A stretch of 21,120 nt of DNA from a virus. Where the stretch lies: IMG/VR virus record IMGVR_UViG_3300032309_001906, positions 1-21,120 of that record. One strand, written 5' to 3'. The notes beneath the pieces are model-generated. The model worked only from the letters and a program-made list of their open reading frames with translations. It made no database searches and was not told the DNA's origin. Of this stretch, positions 21,087-21,120 are shown piece by piece; positions within the stretch are counted from its first letter, which is position 1; every line of letters begins with the position of its first letter. The translations under genes were made by a program, and so were the position numbers.

Positions 21087-21120
21087 GCGTACGCGACCTA
21101 GAGCAAGAGGGCGTATTGCC
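21083..21120 (+). CDS. Partial gene running off the window
   Basis: GTG overlaps the previous TGA, AAGGAG lies upstream at about 21071-21076, and the reading MSVRDLEQEGVL runs to the end of the window without a stop. Too short to identify. Confidence 0.5.
   Translation, partial: MSVRDLEQEGVL

Noticed and set aside
1-21120. CRISPR arrays, complete tRNA or rRNA genes, insertion sequences
   Set aside because: No regular repeat-spacer arrays, no complete cloverleaf and no transposase were seen by reading; only the tRNA 3' fragment at 20721-20746 was found.

Overview
The window is about 21 kb of a temperate, long-tailed (siphovirus-type) bacteriophage genome. It shows in order a major capsid gene, head-tail connector, tail terminator and tube, tail chaperones joined by a classic -1 frameshift signal, a tape-measure candidate, distal tail and fibre proteins, a lysis module, accessory genes, a regulatory switch, excisionase and integrase candidates, and an attachment site holding a tRNA 3' end. 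Small lipoproteins and an overlapping spanin pair point to a Gram-negative host; the host phylum cannot be read from the sequence.

Layout: 1-1368 head (upstream gene tail, major capsid, connector). 1370-6030 a five-gene accessory cassette inserted in the late operon: tandem-domain glycosyltransferase, GT-B-like transferase, PYR half of a TPP enzyme, radical SAM/SPASM protein, and PP half of the TPP enzyme. 6048-8641 tail terminator, tube candidate, chaperones G and G-T, and an unknown. 8638-16068 tape measure, tail tip and fibres, ending in repetitive, mosaic receptor-region proteins. 16065-17680 lysis (two lipoproteins, XhlA-like protein, small membrane protein, i-spanin/o-spanin, M15 endopeptidase). 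17677-19012 MazG-like protein, metallophosphoesterase and winged-helix protein. 19009-19419 two divergent, apparently paralogous ribbon-helix-helix genes around an operator built of GCGTA half-sites. 19426-20629 convergent, overlapping excisionase candidate and tyrosine integrase. 20631-20746 attP. 20722-21120 start of another rightward, probably early, gene run.

Because phage-like genes flank the tRNA fragment on both sides, the window most resembles the circular or unintegrated genome (intact attP) rather than a prophage end. Most adjacent genes overlap by ATGA, GTGA or TAATG, implying strong translational coupling.

The most unusual parts are the sugar/TPP/radical-SAM cassette bounded by a shared 9-bp sequence, the twin RHH switch with nearly leaderless promoter-operators, and a hairpin plus GAAATCCT motif that recurs after the capsid, tube and fibre genes. 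All functions are assigned by reading motifs; no database search was made.
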